Shown: positions 25,496-33,272 of the stretch, one piece after another
Numbering within the stretch: the first letter of the stretch is position 1
Layout of the letters: each line of letters starts with the position of its first letter
Assembly (NCBI GenBank): GCA_043755595.1
Contig: JAYUSQ010000070.1
Location: 43,182 to 107,181, forward strand
Direction: 5' to 3'
Source: VFZP01 sp043755595
Lineage (GTDB): Bacteria > Acidobacteriota > Terriglobia > Bryobacterales > Bryobacteraceae
Length of the DNA: 64,000 bases
Made by a program: the position numbers and the translations under genes
The notes under the pieces: generated by a model
Told to the model about the DNA's origin: nothing
What the model saw: only the letters and a program-made list of their open reading frames with translations
Database searches by the model: none

Positions 25496-26883
25496 GCCGT
25501 CCCGCTACCGCCGGGCGAACCTGGGTCGAGATAGCCGAACTCGATCAGCAGATCCACGACCAGCGGGTGGACCCCTTTCCATCCAGAGCCGTTGTACTGG
25601 AGCACGCAGCGTTGGCGGAGAAGTTGGTGGAGAACGGGGCCGGGCACTTCGGCGCTGAGATCCTTCCGCTCATAAAGCGCTTTGAGAAGCTGCAGCTTGG
25701 CTTCCAACGAGATGGCCTTGGGATCTGGTATGGTACCCGAGCCGAGACTTTCCTTGTAGACGTTCCGAAGGCTGGCAATCGCTCCCCCGGCATCCGCCAT
25801 ATCGATCGTGCCGGCCTTCCTCAATCGAGCCGTGAGCATTGAGTCGCGGACAATACTGAACAGGTCGCGGAAATTGCCGCCCGAGGCGATGCAGCAGCGC
25901 TCCAGAACTCCAGAGTCGAATAGACCTAAATCGGCCCGAGCGCCAACAACTTTGATTAATGCATCGAGAGCCGCGCCGTCCGGCGAATGGTCTTGCTTGT
26001 AGACGGGAATATCGTGTAGCAGGAACGATTGGAAGTTCGGCGGCAGGATTACGTTGGCGTCTTCGGAGTATTGCAGCCAAGCGGGAATCGTCACGACCAG
26101 GTGGGACTGGAGGTCCTGGAAATGAGGCCGCAAGCCAATGAACAGATCCCGGATCACACCTGGCGCGAGACCGATTTTTTCGAAGTTCTCAAGCACGATA
26201 AGCCATTGCTGGCCGTTCCGATTCTTCGCCAGGAGCCGGTTGCACTCCTTGACAACCTCGTTTACCGTGCGGACCAGATCCGATACAAACGAAAGTTCGT
26301 ACTCTTGTGTGCCCTGCTCTTTGGTGGAGCCCTGTCTGATGTTAGCGAGGAGCTTCGTTAACACAGGAATTTGGAGACCCGCGCTGAATTCGGATTGATC
26401 GACGCGGAGATGCTTGGTCCACTTGGTGGACAGATGATTCGTTACGCGGACCAGCAGCGCTTTGAGGTCGTGGTCCTCGAAGCCGATCACGCTAGGATGG
26501 GCGGCCTCCTGTACTAATCGAACGAGAATTAGTAGAAGGACATCGTAGAAGCGCAGAGTTCCGGGATTGAGTTCGGTAATTACATCCAGCCAGAGGGGTT
26601 GCACTTGCGGTTGAAGCCCCTGAAGAAGATGCCGTAATTCGGTTGTTTTGCCGGCCCCCGGATGGCCGATCAAGAATCCTTTGAATGGAACGCCTTCGCG
26701 GAGGGAGTCTTCGAGGCTCAGATGCATTTGACCCATGCGGTCGAGCCCACGAAGCGGCTGAACATCGGGAACGTAAAAGGCCATGGCCTCCTCCGTGTCC
26801 AAGTGCGCCGGCATGAGGGTGCGCGCGATCTCGGCCAAGGTCGTGGCGCGCCGGGGTAGTTGGGCGGGTTTGGGGATCAGCAT
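25492..26883 (-). CDS. STAND/AAA-type P-loop ATPase
   Basis: The 463-residue protein has Walker A GHPGAGKT (73-80), a Walker B-like WLIVLENFEK (227-236) with Glu in the usual Asp position, and a sensor-like LVVTIPAWLQYSED. The C-terminal 100 residues (LYERKDLSAEVPGPVLHQLL) look like a winged helix. This is the architecture of STAND/AAA_16 ATPases but with no fused sensor array or effector; the sensor seems to be the TPR protein encoded by the overlapping gene downstream. It starts at an ATG 24 bases from the end of the next gene (26908) on the same strand, so transcription may begin further upstream. Confidence 0.78.
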   Translation of the reverse strand: MLIPKPAQLPRRATTLAEIARTLMPAHLDTEEAMAFYVPDVQPLRGLDRMGQMHLSLEDSLREGVPFKGFLIGHPGAGKTTELRHLLQGLQPQVQPLWLDVITELNPGTLRFYDVLLLILVRLVQEAAHPSVIGFEDHDLKALLVRVTNHLSTKWTKHLRVDQSEFSAGLQIPVLTKLLANIRQGSTKEQGTQEYELSFVSDLVRTVNEVVKECNRLLAKNRNGQQWLIVLENFEKIGLAPGVIRDLFIGLRPHFQDLQSHLVVTIPAWLQYSEDANVILPPNFQSFLLHDIPVYKQDHSPDGAALDALIKVVGARADLGLFDSGVLERCCIASGGNFRDLFSIVRDSMLTARLRKAGTIDMADAGGAIASLRNVYKESLGSGTIPDPKAISLEAKLQLLKALYERKDLSAEVPGPVLHQLLRQRCVLQYNGSGWKGVHPLVVDLLIEFGYLDPGSPGGSGTA

Positions 26884-26907
26884 GGGGCCGTTACCATTTT
26901 AGTCTCC

Positions 26908-27507
26908 TTACTTCACTGCCAGAGTAAAATCGAGCGTCAGCACCACGGCTTGATCGGTTACGCCGATTTGCGAAATGCCAAACTCGCTCACTTGCAGCTT
27001 GTACGGCGCGCCGGGCTTGGCGTCCTCCAGCAGATGGCGCGCGTCGGTATCGAGCTGATAGAAAAATTCCTTTTCCAGACTCAGGCCCAGCTTCTGACGG
27101 ACATTGCGGACGTACATCGAATCTCTGCCCTCGGTGACCACGCTCACTTCTTTCAATCGCAGCTTGCCAGCCTGATAGTGGGGTGTCGCGAGGATCGTCA
27201 ATCCGAAATCGTCGCCCAAGCCGATACATTGACCAAGCACGTCAAGCGCACTCCGCCCTGTGAATCGCGCTTGAATGCTCAGCTTGCCTTTGTAACCACC
27301 AAGCTTCGGCTTGCTTAGATACGCGAACGAACACCGGGCGGCCTTCGATCCTTTGACGTACTTGCGTCCATCCTGCGCGAACAACTGCTCACCGATGGCG
27401 CGTTCGAGGACGGGGAAATGGATCTCGATCTGAACGGCGGCGTGCGCGGCGCCACCCGTAAGGAACGGCATCGCGCAAACCACCGCCAGAAGTAGAAGTC
27501 GGGTCAA
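26908..27507 (-). CDS. Hypothetical exported protein
   Basis: The 199-residue protein begins with a signal peptide (MTRLLLLAVVCAMPFLTGGA, start codon TTG at 27507) and continues with beta-rich sequence (QIEIHFPVLERAIGEQLF, LQVSEFGISQIGVTDQAVVL). It recalls exported lipid- or hydrophobic-ligand-binding proteins of DUF4403 type in its general look, but I cannot place it. The upstream gene ends ten bases before its start, so they are likely one operon. Confidence 0.65.
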   Translation of the reverse strand: MTRLLLLAVVCAMPFLTGGAAHAAVQIEIHFPVLERAIGEQLFAQDGRKYVKGSKAARCSFAYLSKPKLGGYKGKLSIQARFTGRSALDVLGQCIGLGDDFGLTILATPHYQAGKLRLKEVSVVTEGRDSMYVRNVRQKLGLSLEKEFFYQLDTDARHLLEDAKPGAPYKLQVSEFGISQIGVTDQAVVLTLDFTLAVK

Positions 27508-27517
27508 TCTCTTCAGG

Positions 27518-27958
27518 TTAGAACTGCAGACCCGACGAACGCCACTCCGCCTTAAAATAACCCGCCGCGGTTTGTTCGCCGTGGCGAATGATCGAGTTGG
27601 CGAGCCAGCCCGCGCTGAACGACTCAGCGCGCCCGCCGAGATCGGTGACCACGATCAAGCGCTCCAGCGTGCGCGTGAAAGGACCGACGATGTTCGACCG
27701 GTCATCGAGCGTCACGGCCAAGCTTGGCGGCGCGAAGGCGCGCGCCCAGGCGAGCACGCGATTCGCCGTCTCAGCCGTGGCGAATGAAATCGGATTCAGC
27801 CAGGGCCAGGCAAAATCGATGCCGAACGGCCCGGTCCAGCGGGCGCGTTCGAAAGTGTAGCCGGTGTCGCTGCCATCTTCGCGGTAAGTCTTTCCGGTTT
27901 GGGGATCGAAGTAAATACCGCTGTAGTTGGGAAGACCGGCCAAGTCTTCTGGTCTCAT
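27518..27958 (-). CDS. Hypothetical protein
   Basis: A 146-residue protein without recognisable domain. It begins MRPEDLAGLPNYSGIYFDP and includes a short glycine/aromatic N-terminal part and a KTYREDGSDTGY segment. A strong GAGGAGG ribosome site lies eight bases before the ATG at 27958. No signal peptide or transmembrane segment is evident. Confidence 0.65.
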   Translation of the reverse strand: MRPEDLAGLPNYSGIYFDPQTGKTYREDGSDTGYTFERARWTGPFGIDFAWPWLNPISFATAETANRVLAWARAFAPPSLAVTLDDRSNIVGPFTRTLERLIVVTDLGGRAESFSAGWLANSIIRHGEQTAAGYFKAEWRSSGLQF

Positions 27959-28173
27959 TTAGTAGACCTCCTCTTTGCAAAGTTGTCCATGCTTCGCTCC
28001 GGTAAAGAGCGGGCGCGAACTACTGAAAGAGTGGCGGACGGCACGAACCAGGCGGCGCCGGCGCGGACGCTAAGGCTTGGCGAATGAGAGAGAAGAAAAA
28101 TATTGGATACGAGGCACCGGGGAGATTGGGTTTGAATCGTTCCGGGGTTTGGGGCCAAGCGCGGCCCGCCGAG
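27959..28173. other. Intergenic region
   Basis: The 215 bases between the hypothetical gene at 27518-27958 and the dead DUF5615 gene show no convincing gene, hairpin or promoter box. Confidence 0.4.
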
Positions 28174-28494
28174 TCAACTGCCGATGTGAATCACTCGACC
28201 GGCCCAAATCGTCAGCAATGTCTCAAGGCATGCGGAGGCGTGGGCGATGAGATCCGCGAGCCGGTTGGAGCGGGCGTGGACAATAATAATGGCGATCTCT
28301 CGATCAGCCACCGCTGATAGCCGACGCCGTTATCCACGGTCAGGAGTGCGTTAAAGCCCATTGTTTCCGCCTGGCGCAAGAGGGCTCCGTTCTTCAAGCC
28401 CGGCCAATCCCGCTTCGGCAGCGGTCAGAAAGTTATGGCCTCGAAGCTCTCGCTTGAACTTGCGTGGGACGCACTCGTCTAACAGCACCTTCAT
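28174..28494 (-). pseudogene. DUF5615 (PIN-like) toxin gene, two frameshifts
   Basis: Three frame segments join into one PIN-like protein: MKVLLDECVPRKFKRELRGH with NFLTAAEAGLAGL, then KNGALLRQAETMGFNALLTV with DNGVGYQ, then IAIIIVHARSNRLADLI and GRVIHIGS. The breaks lie at about 28393 (an extra base in GGGCTTG/AAG) and about 28296. The conserved acidic residues of the PIN fold are in the first and second parts (LLDE, TVDNG). DUF5615 is the toxin-like half of a pair with DUF433, which precedes it with an ATGA overlap. Inactive by frameshift. Confidence 0.8.
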
Positions 28495-28676
28495 TCCAAC
28501 TGGCCGACCAACAACGACTTTGCCACTTCCAGTGCATCAACGGCATCCGCTCGCGTTACGCTCGGAAAGTCGTCGAGAAACTCATTGAGGGTCTCGCCTC
28601 CTTCCAGGTAGTCCAATAAAGCCCGAAATGGCACGCGCGTGCCGCGAAATACGGGGCGCCGCCTAGGGTTTCGGGA
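28491..28676 (-). pseudogene. DUF433 antitoxin-like gene, 5' truncated
   Basis: The frame reads SRNPRRRPVFRGTRVPFRAL, then LLDYLEGGETLNEFLDDFPS, then VTRADAVDALEVAKSLLV, the DUF433 pattern (PVFRGTRVP, LEGGxTLxEFLxxFP), which has a winged-helix type DNA-binding fold. There is no start codon in front and the region equivalent to GGTPVF is shortened. The TGA overlaps the ATG of the DUF5615 toxin relic. Together with it this is a dead toxin-antitoxin module. Confidence 0.75.
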
Positions 28677-28807
28677 TTTCTGACTATGGTGGCTGAGAGG
28701 CCAGCTTGACGGGTGCTTACGCGTTTTGGGGGTTAGTGGTCAGGATGTGAAGCGTGGGGTCACAATGGCGCTTGGCGCTTTAGAACATTATGAGCTAATT
28801 ATGTTCT

Positions 28808-28942
28808 ATGGCCGAATCCCAGCTTCCGCCGCCGAAGCGGCCCGTGTTGATGGAGGGTCCGTCGCAGTTCCTGCTGTTGGAACGTGGCGTGACGAGTTTA
28901 CCAAGCCTGGGCGATTCCGGTTTCAACATCCAACCAAGATAA
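28808..28942 (+). CDS. Possible 44-residue small ORF
   Basis: A short frame (MAESQLPPPKRPVLMEGPSQ and onward) fills the gap before dapF, with its stop one base from the dapF stop on the other strand. No ribosome site or homologue known to me; the rest of 28677-28943 shows nothing else. Recorded only as a possibility. Confidence 0.2.
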   Translation: MAESQLPPPKRPVLMEGPSQFLLLERGVTSLPSLGDSGFNIQPR

Positions 28943-28943
28943 T

Positions 28944-29768
28944 CTAATACTCAAACTCACCCTGAGCGCAAATCCGCGCAGGCCCCGTAAGAAACACCGT
29001 CGCCGCCGGATCGTCCCACCGCACCGTCATCGGGCAAAATTCCGTCTGCACCGTCACCGGGCTCTCCGCGACGCCTCGCAGAATCGCCGTCACCGCTGCA
29101 CCCACCGAACCCGTCCCGCTCGACAACGTGTGATGCGCGCCGCGTTCCCAGAAGCGAACGTCGATCGAGCGGTCACTCACCTTCTGAAAAAAACTGACGT
29201 TCGTTTTGGCCGGAGCGAACCGCCGATGATTCTCGATCTCATCGCCCACTGCCTTCCAATCGAATTCAAAATCATCCACTGGCAGACAGCACTGCGGATT
29301 CCCCACGTCCAAGATCGTCGCGTCGCGACGCACGCCGTCCGAGAGCGCCAACTCGACCCGCAGATTTCCCGCCGCCACTACGGGTGCGCCCATCTCCATC
29401 TCAAACCACAGCCCATGTTCGCCGCGCCGCTTCAGCGTGGCGATCTTGATGCCCGATCCCGTCGCGATATGGACTTCCTCCGGCGCCAATCCTCGCTCCA
29501 CCAAAATCGCGCAGGCGCAGCGAGACCCATTCCCCGAAAGCTCCGCCTTAGAGCCATCCGAATTCCACAACCGCACGGACGCGTGCGCGCCAGCCACCAG
29601 CCGGTCTATCAAATACCAGCCGTCCGCACCCACTCCCGTGTTGCGATGGCAGATCGCTTTGGCCAACTCTGGCAACTGCTTCACGGCCACTTCGCCGGGT
29701 AAGTCGCGTGAGAACGTGAAGAGAAAGTCATTGCCCGCGCCATGCGCTTTGATAAATGGAATCTTCAT
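28944..29768 (-). CDS. dapF: Diaminopimelate epimerase-like protein (DapF family), second active-site Cys replaced
   Basis: The fold is plainly DapF: KAHGAGNDFL at the N-terminus, GVGADGWYLI, LSGNGSRCACA carrying the first catalytic Cys (84), and the closing region WERGAHHTLSSGTGSVGAAV. In characterised DAP epimerases this last motif is GET-ACGTG, with the second catalytic Cys right before GTG; here it is Ser217, and the preceding Glu is His213. The enzyme may therefore not catalyse the two-base epimerisation of LL- to meso-diaminopimelate. The ATG at 29768 opens MKIPFIKAHGAGND; the upstream in-frame part is unrelated. It follows the AbgB-like peptidase gene by seven bases. Confidence 0.85.
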   Translation of the reverse strand: MKIPFIKAHGAGNDFLFTFSRDLPGEVAVKQLPELAKAICHRNTGVGADGWYLIDRLVAGAHASVRLWNSDGSKAELSGNGSRCACAILVERGLAPEEVHIATGSGIKIATLKRRGEHGLWFEMEMGAPVVAAGNLRVELALSDGVRRDATILDVGNPQCCLPVDDFEFDWKAVGDEIENHRRFAPAKTNVSFFQKVSDRSIDVRFWERGAHHTLSSGTGSVGAAVTAILRGVAESPVTVQTEFCPMTVRWDDPAATVFLTGPARICAQGEFEY

Positions 29769-29775
29769 TGATCTA

Positions 29776-31230
29776 CTACTTGGTGTCCCGATACGTGAGC
29801 GGCGCGCCTTGCGATTCCGGCACACGCGAACGATAGTTGAAGCCCGCGCGGCGTTTTTCAAATGCATCGCGCGCCAGCTTCACCTGATTCGGGTCATGCA
29901 CAATATCAAGCGCAGTCAGCGCCAGTGTCTTCGCCGCCACCAACATGCCCTTGCGCCCGATGCTCATGCCAGAGAACGCCGTCGATTGCCACGAATGCGC
30001 AGATGTTCCGGGCGCCCATGTCGCTGCGGAAAACTGCGCCGTAGGGAGTTGCCAACTAATATCGCCCACATCGGTGGAGCCGCCCAGTTGGCGCGGGCCG
30101 CTGCCGTCATCGCTCACTATCTTCTCTTCGTGGCCCATAGGAGGAGCGCCCGTCAAATCAAGCGTCGCCCGCAACTTCTCGGCAAACGCGCGTTCGGCCA
30201 CGGTGTACTTCACACCGCCCACTTGTTTCAAATTTTTGTCCAAGAGCGCACTCAACGCGTCATTAGGCAAAACATCCCAAACCGAATTGACGATTTCGAC
30301 TTCCACCTTCGTGCCGGTAGCCATCGCGGCCCCTTCCGCCGCTTTGATCACACGCGCCCAGATACCGTCCAGCACGCTCATCTGCGGATGCCGCGCATAC
30401 ACGTAGGTCTCGGCCAGCTCTGGCACCACGTTCGGCGCCGCGCCCCCCTTAGTAATGATGTAGTGGATGCGAGTTTCGGTGGGCACGTGCTCACGCATCA
30501 TCTCCAGCGCGTGGTTCATCAACAGAACCCCATCAAGCGCCGAGCGCCCTTTCCACGGAGCGCCGGCAGCGTGCGCGGCCACCCCACGAAATTTAAACTT
30601 GGCGTTGATATTGGCGAGCGAACTCCCCAGTCCCGCGCTATTCTCCGCGCCGGGATGCCACGTCAGCGCAACGTCAACACCCTTGAATGCCCCTGCGCGC
30701 GCCATGTAGACCTTGCCGCCGCCGCCCTCTTCGGCCGGCGTGCCGTAGAAGCGAATCGTGCCGCCAAGCTTGTGCTCGGTCATATAGTTCTTGGCGGCGA
30801 TCGCGGCAAACGCCACCGCGGCGCCGAACAGGTTGTGCCCACACCCATGGCCGGGCGCGCCAGCCACCCGCGGCTTCCGCTCCGCCACATCTTCCTGCGA
30901 AAGTTCGGGCAGCGCGTCGAACTCGCCCATCAAAGCGATCACGGGTGCGCCGCTTCCCCACGATGCGATGAACGCCGTCGGAATGCCCGCGATGTTTTCT
31001 TCGACCCGAAAGCCATTCGACTTCAATTCATCGCGGAGCAGCCCAGAGCTCTTCACCTCTTTGTAGCCCACCTCGGCAAACTCCCAGATTTTGCGCGACA
31101 GATCGCCGTAGTGCGGAGCGGTGTCATTCATCCGCTCGATCAGCTTCGCTCGTTCGCGGGACGGCATTTGTGCCGAAGCGGCCGCCATGCCGATTAGGAG
31201 CCAACCTATGAGACTGCGGCCAATTTGCAT
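29776..31230 (-). CDS. M20 family amidohydrolase, AbgB-like, exported
   Basis: Metal-dependent aminoacylase/peptidase architecture: GEFDALPELSQED, APGHGCGHNLFG with metal-binding His residues, TPAEEGGGGKVYMARAG with catalytic Glu, and the dimerisation domain FKFRGVAAHAAGAPWKGRSA. The best recalled match is aminobenzoyl-glutamate utilisation protein B. A signal peptide is present (MQIGRSLIGWLLIGMAAASA), which is unusual for AbgB and suggests a periplasmic amidohydrolase. About 485 residues. The start at 31230 is chosen because the signal sequence begins there; the longer frame has no family similarity. DapF-like gene downstream in the same operon. Confidence 0.85.
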   Translation of the reverse strand: MQIGRSLIGWLLIGMAAASAQMPSRERAKLIERMNDTAPHYGDLSRKIWEFAEVGYKEVKSSGLLRDELKSNGFRVEENIAGIPTAFIASWGSGAPVIALMGEFDALPELSQEDVAERKPRVAGAPGHGCGHNLFGAAVAFAAIAAKNYMTEHKLGGTIRFYGTPAEEGGGGKVYMARAGAFKGVDVALTWHPGAENSAGLGSSLANINAKFKFRGVAAHAAGAPWKGRSALDGVLLMNHALEMMREHVPTETRIHYIITKGGAAPNVVPELAETYVYARHPQMSVLDGIWARVIKAAEGAAMATGTKVEVEIVNSVWDVLPNDALSALLDKNLKQVGGVKYTVAERAFAEKLRATLDLTGAPPMGHEEKIVSDDGSGPRQLGGSTDVGDISWQLPTAQFSAATWAPGTSAHSWQSTAFSGMSIGRKGMLVAAKTLALTALDIVHDPNQVKLARDAFEKRRAGFNYRSRVPESQGAPLTYRDTK

Positions 31231-31254
31231 GAAGTCTATGGTAAAACAGTGACC

Positions 31255-32361
31255 ATGCCTGAAAGCAGTTTTACCCGCCGTTCGATCCTTGCCGCTGGCG
31301 CCGCTGCCGCTCCAGCCGCTGCGGCCTCGCTGCAATCTGCCGCCGGAATCGCAGCCGTGCCGCAGGTTTCCGCCGCCGGAGCGGGCGCCGTCAAGATCGT
31401 CACGATGTACAAGTTCGAACCGCATGAGGTCGATCAGATTCAGGCCGCAGCCGCTGGCGCCACGAAGGTGAGCGTTGTTGTTTGTAACAATCGCGACGAG
31501 TTTCGTAAGGAGCTTCGCGACGCGGACGTAGTCTACGGAGCGCTGGGCGGAGCCGATCTCGACTACGCGCCCAAGGTCAAATGGCTGCAGTCGGGTGGTG
31601 CGGGCATGGAAGGCATGGATCCGAAATTCCGCGAGAGCCCGATTGTCACGACTAACTACGCTCGCACCTTCGCGCCCGGGATTTCCGAAACCGCAATTGG
31701 CATGTTGTTGTGTCTGTCGCGCGGCATCGTAAAAAACTATCTGCCGCAATTCTATCGCAGCAAAACCAATAACCCTGTGGGGAGCGCCAAGAGCGGCGAT
31801 CACGTGGAAATGGTGGGCCGCACGATGGGCATCGTCGGCATGGGGGGCATCGGTTCTACGCTGGCGCGGCGCGCCAAATGGGGCCTCGATATGCGGGTCA
31901 TCGGTATTGACCCGAAGCCAATGCCCAAACCCGAATCGGTGGAAGAACTGCACGATCCCTCGTACTTGATGACGATGGTTCCTCAGGTGGATGTGCTCGT
32001 CGCCGCCGCGCCGCATACCAAGGAAACCGAGCGGATGTTTAATGAAAAAGTCTTCCGCGCCATGAAGAAGACAGCTTACTTTCTGGCTCTATCGCGCGGC
32101 ATGCTCTATGATGAGAACGCTTTGGTGCGGGCGCTGAAGGAAGGTTGGATCGCGGGCGCGGGCCTGGATGTATTTCCGAAAGAGCCGGTGCCGCCGGGCC
32201 ATCCGATTTTCGATTGCGACAACGTGATCATGTCGGCCCATACGTCCGGCTGGAGCCCGGATCGCCAAGTGCGCCTCATTAGTGTGTTCGCCGACAACGT
32301 GCGCCGATACACAACCGGTTTGCCGTTAATGAATCTCGTGGACAAACAGAAGGGTTACTAA
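31255..32361 (+). CDS. D-2-hydroxyacid dehydrogenase family protein with Tat-type signal
   Basis: The protein has the two-domain NAD-dependent D-isomer dehydrogenase fold: nucleotide-binding GIVGMGGIGSTLARRAKWGL, catalytic Arg in LSRGMLYDENAL, Glu in DVFPKEPVPPGHPIF and His in SAHTSGWSPDRQVR. A twin-arginine signal (SFTRRSILAAGAAAAPAAAA) precedes it, starting at the ATG at 31255. An exported NAD enzyme is puzzling, and cofactor would have to be loaded before export. The bicupin gene begins five bases downstream. Confidence 0.85.
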   Translation: MPESSFTRRSILAAGAAAAPAAAASLQSAAGIAAVPQVSAAGAGAVKIVTMYKFEPHEVDQIQAAAAGATKVSVVVCNNRDEFRKELRDADVVYGALGGADLDYAPKVKWLQSGGAGMEGMDPKFRESPIVTTNYARTFAPGISETAIGMLLCLSRGIVKNYLPQFYRSKTNNPVGSAKSGDHVEMVGRTMGIVGMGGIGSTLARRAKWGLDMRVIGIDPKPMPKPESVEELHDPSYLMTMVPQVDVLVAAAPHTKETERMFNEKVFRAMKKTAYFLALSRGMLYDENALVRALKEGWIAGAGLDVFPKEPVPPGHPIFDCDNVIMSAHTSGWSPDRQVRLISVFADNVRRYTTGLPLMNLVDKQKGY

Positions 32362-32366
32362 GACAC

Positions 32367-33272
32367 ATGAACGTTCGCCTGCCAATGATCGCGGCTACGC
32401 TTGTCACTGGAGCCGCGCTGTTCGGACAGACTCTCTGGGCGCCTAAGGGGCCGCCCGCCGTCTACAAGGGGCCCCATAAGCCACATGTCAAGCTCAAGGA
32501 CTTGAAGGCTAAGTTCGCCGCCAAGACAGATTGGCGTGAACTCGTCGTTGACGACGTCCACCTGCGCAGTGAGTATGTGCAGGCTAAGCCCGGCAATGGC
32601 ATGAAGCGCGCGCTTCATCCGGACACGCGTGCCTGGTGGGTGGTGCTTGAAGGCGAAGTGAAATTCGACATCGAGTCCGTGGGCCCGGTGATGGCGAAGA
32701 AAGGCGCGATCGTACAGGTTCCCATGCAAACCTTCTTTTCCTGGGAAGTCGTGGGCGACAAACCGGCGATCCTGTTTGAAACCAATATCGCCGGAGCGAA
32801 GACTATATACGAAACCGAAAAATCCCCGGGCCCCGGTTACATGCCAGTGCGGTTCCCCAATCGTGAAGTCGGCAAATTCCTGCGCAATAATAAGGCGATC
32901 GTAACTTACGAAGAGACTGCCAAAGCTCTCGAGGAAGGCAAGCTTAAGGGCACCATCCGTCTCGTCGAAGATGACCGCGGCACAGCGAATTTCATCTACG
33001 GTTATAACTCAAAGTTACCCGCGCTCGATCCGAACAACAAGGGTCACTATCACCCCGAAGGGGCCGAATACTGGCTCATCATGAGCGGCCAGATTCGCTA
33101 CCCCATCGAAAAGGTGGGAGTGGTCATCGCCGAAGAAGGCGACGTAGTCTACGTGCCGCCCTTCACCTGGCATGCGCCGCGTTGGTGGGGCGATGGTCCG
33201 TCATGCCGCCTCGCCATGAACGGCTATCCCTACATCGCTCATTTATTCGAGACGGACCTCGGAAAACATTAA
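32367..33272 (+). CDS. Exported bicupin protein
   Basis: A signal peptide (MNVRLPMIAATLVTGAALFG) is followed by two cupin-type halves: the first around ALHPDTRAWWVVLEGEVKFD, the second around GHYHPEGAEYWLIMSGQIRY with a better metal-binding pattern (HYHPEGAEYW...HAPRWWG). Substrate unknown; bicupins include dioxygenases, decarboxylases and seed-type storage folds. Probably in one operon with the dehydrogenase, which ends five bases upstream. Its 3' end overlaps the convergent nrfD-like gene by four bases. Confidence 0.75.
   Translation: MNVRLPMIAATLVTGAALFGQTLWAPKGPPAVYKGPHKPHVKLKDLKAKFAAKTDWRELVVDDVHLRSEYVQAKPGNGMKRALHPDTRAWWVVLEGEVKFDIESVGPVMAKKGAIVQVPMQTFFSWEVVGDKPAILFETNIAGAKTIYETEKSPGPGYMPVRFPNREVGKFLRNNKAIVTYEETAKALEEGKLKGTIRLVEDDRGTANFIYGYNSKLPALDPNNKGHYHPEGAEYWLIMSGQIRYPIEKVGVVIAEEGDVVYVPPFTWHAPRWWGDGPSCRLAMNGYPYIAHLFETDLGKH

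Noticed and set aside
28726..28947. 73-residue plus-strand frame upstream of dapF
   Set aside because: Composition and end look random, no ribosome site; the shorter 28808-28942 frame was kept only as a low-confidence possibility.
29437..31197. A 586-residue plus-strand frame
   Set aside because: Antisense shadow of the AbgB-like amidohydrolase, which has real family motifs on the other strand.
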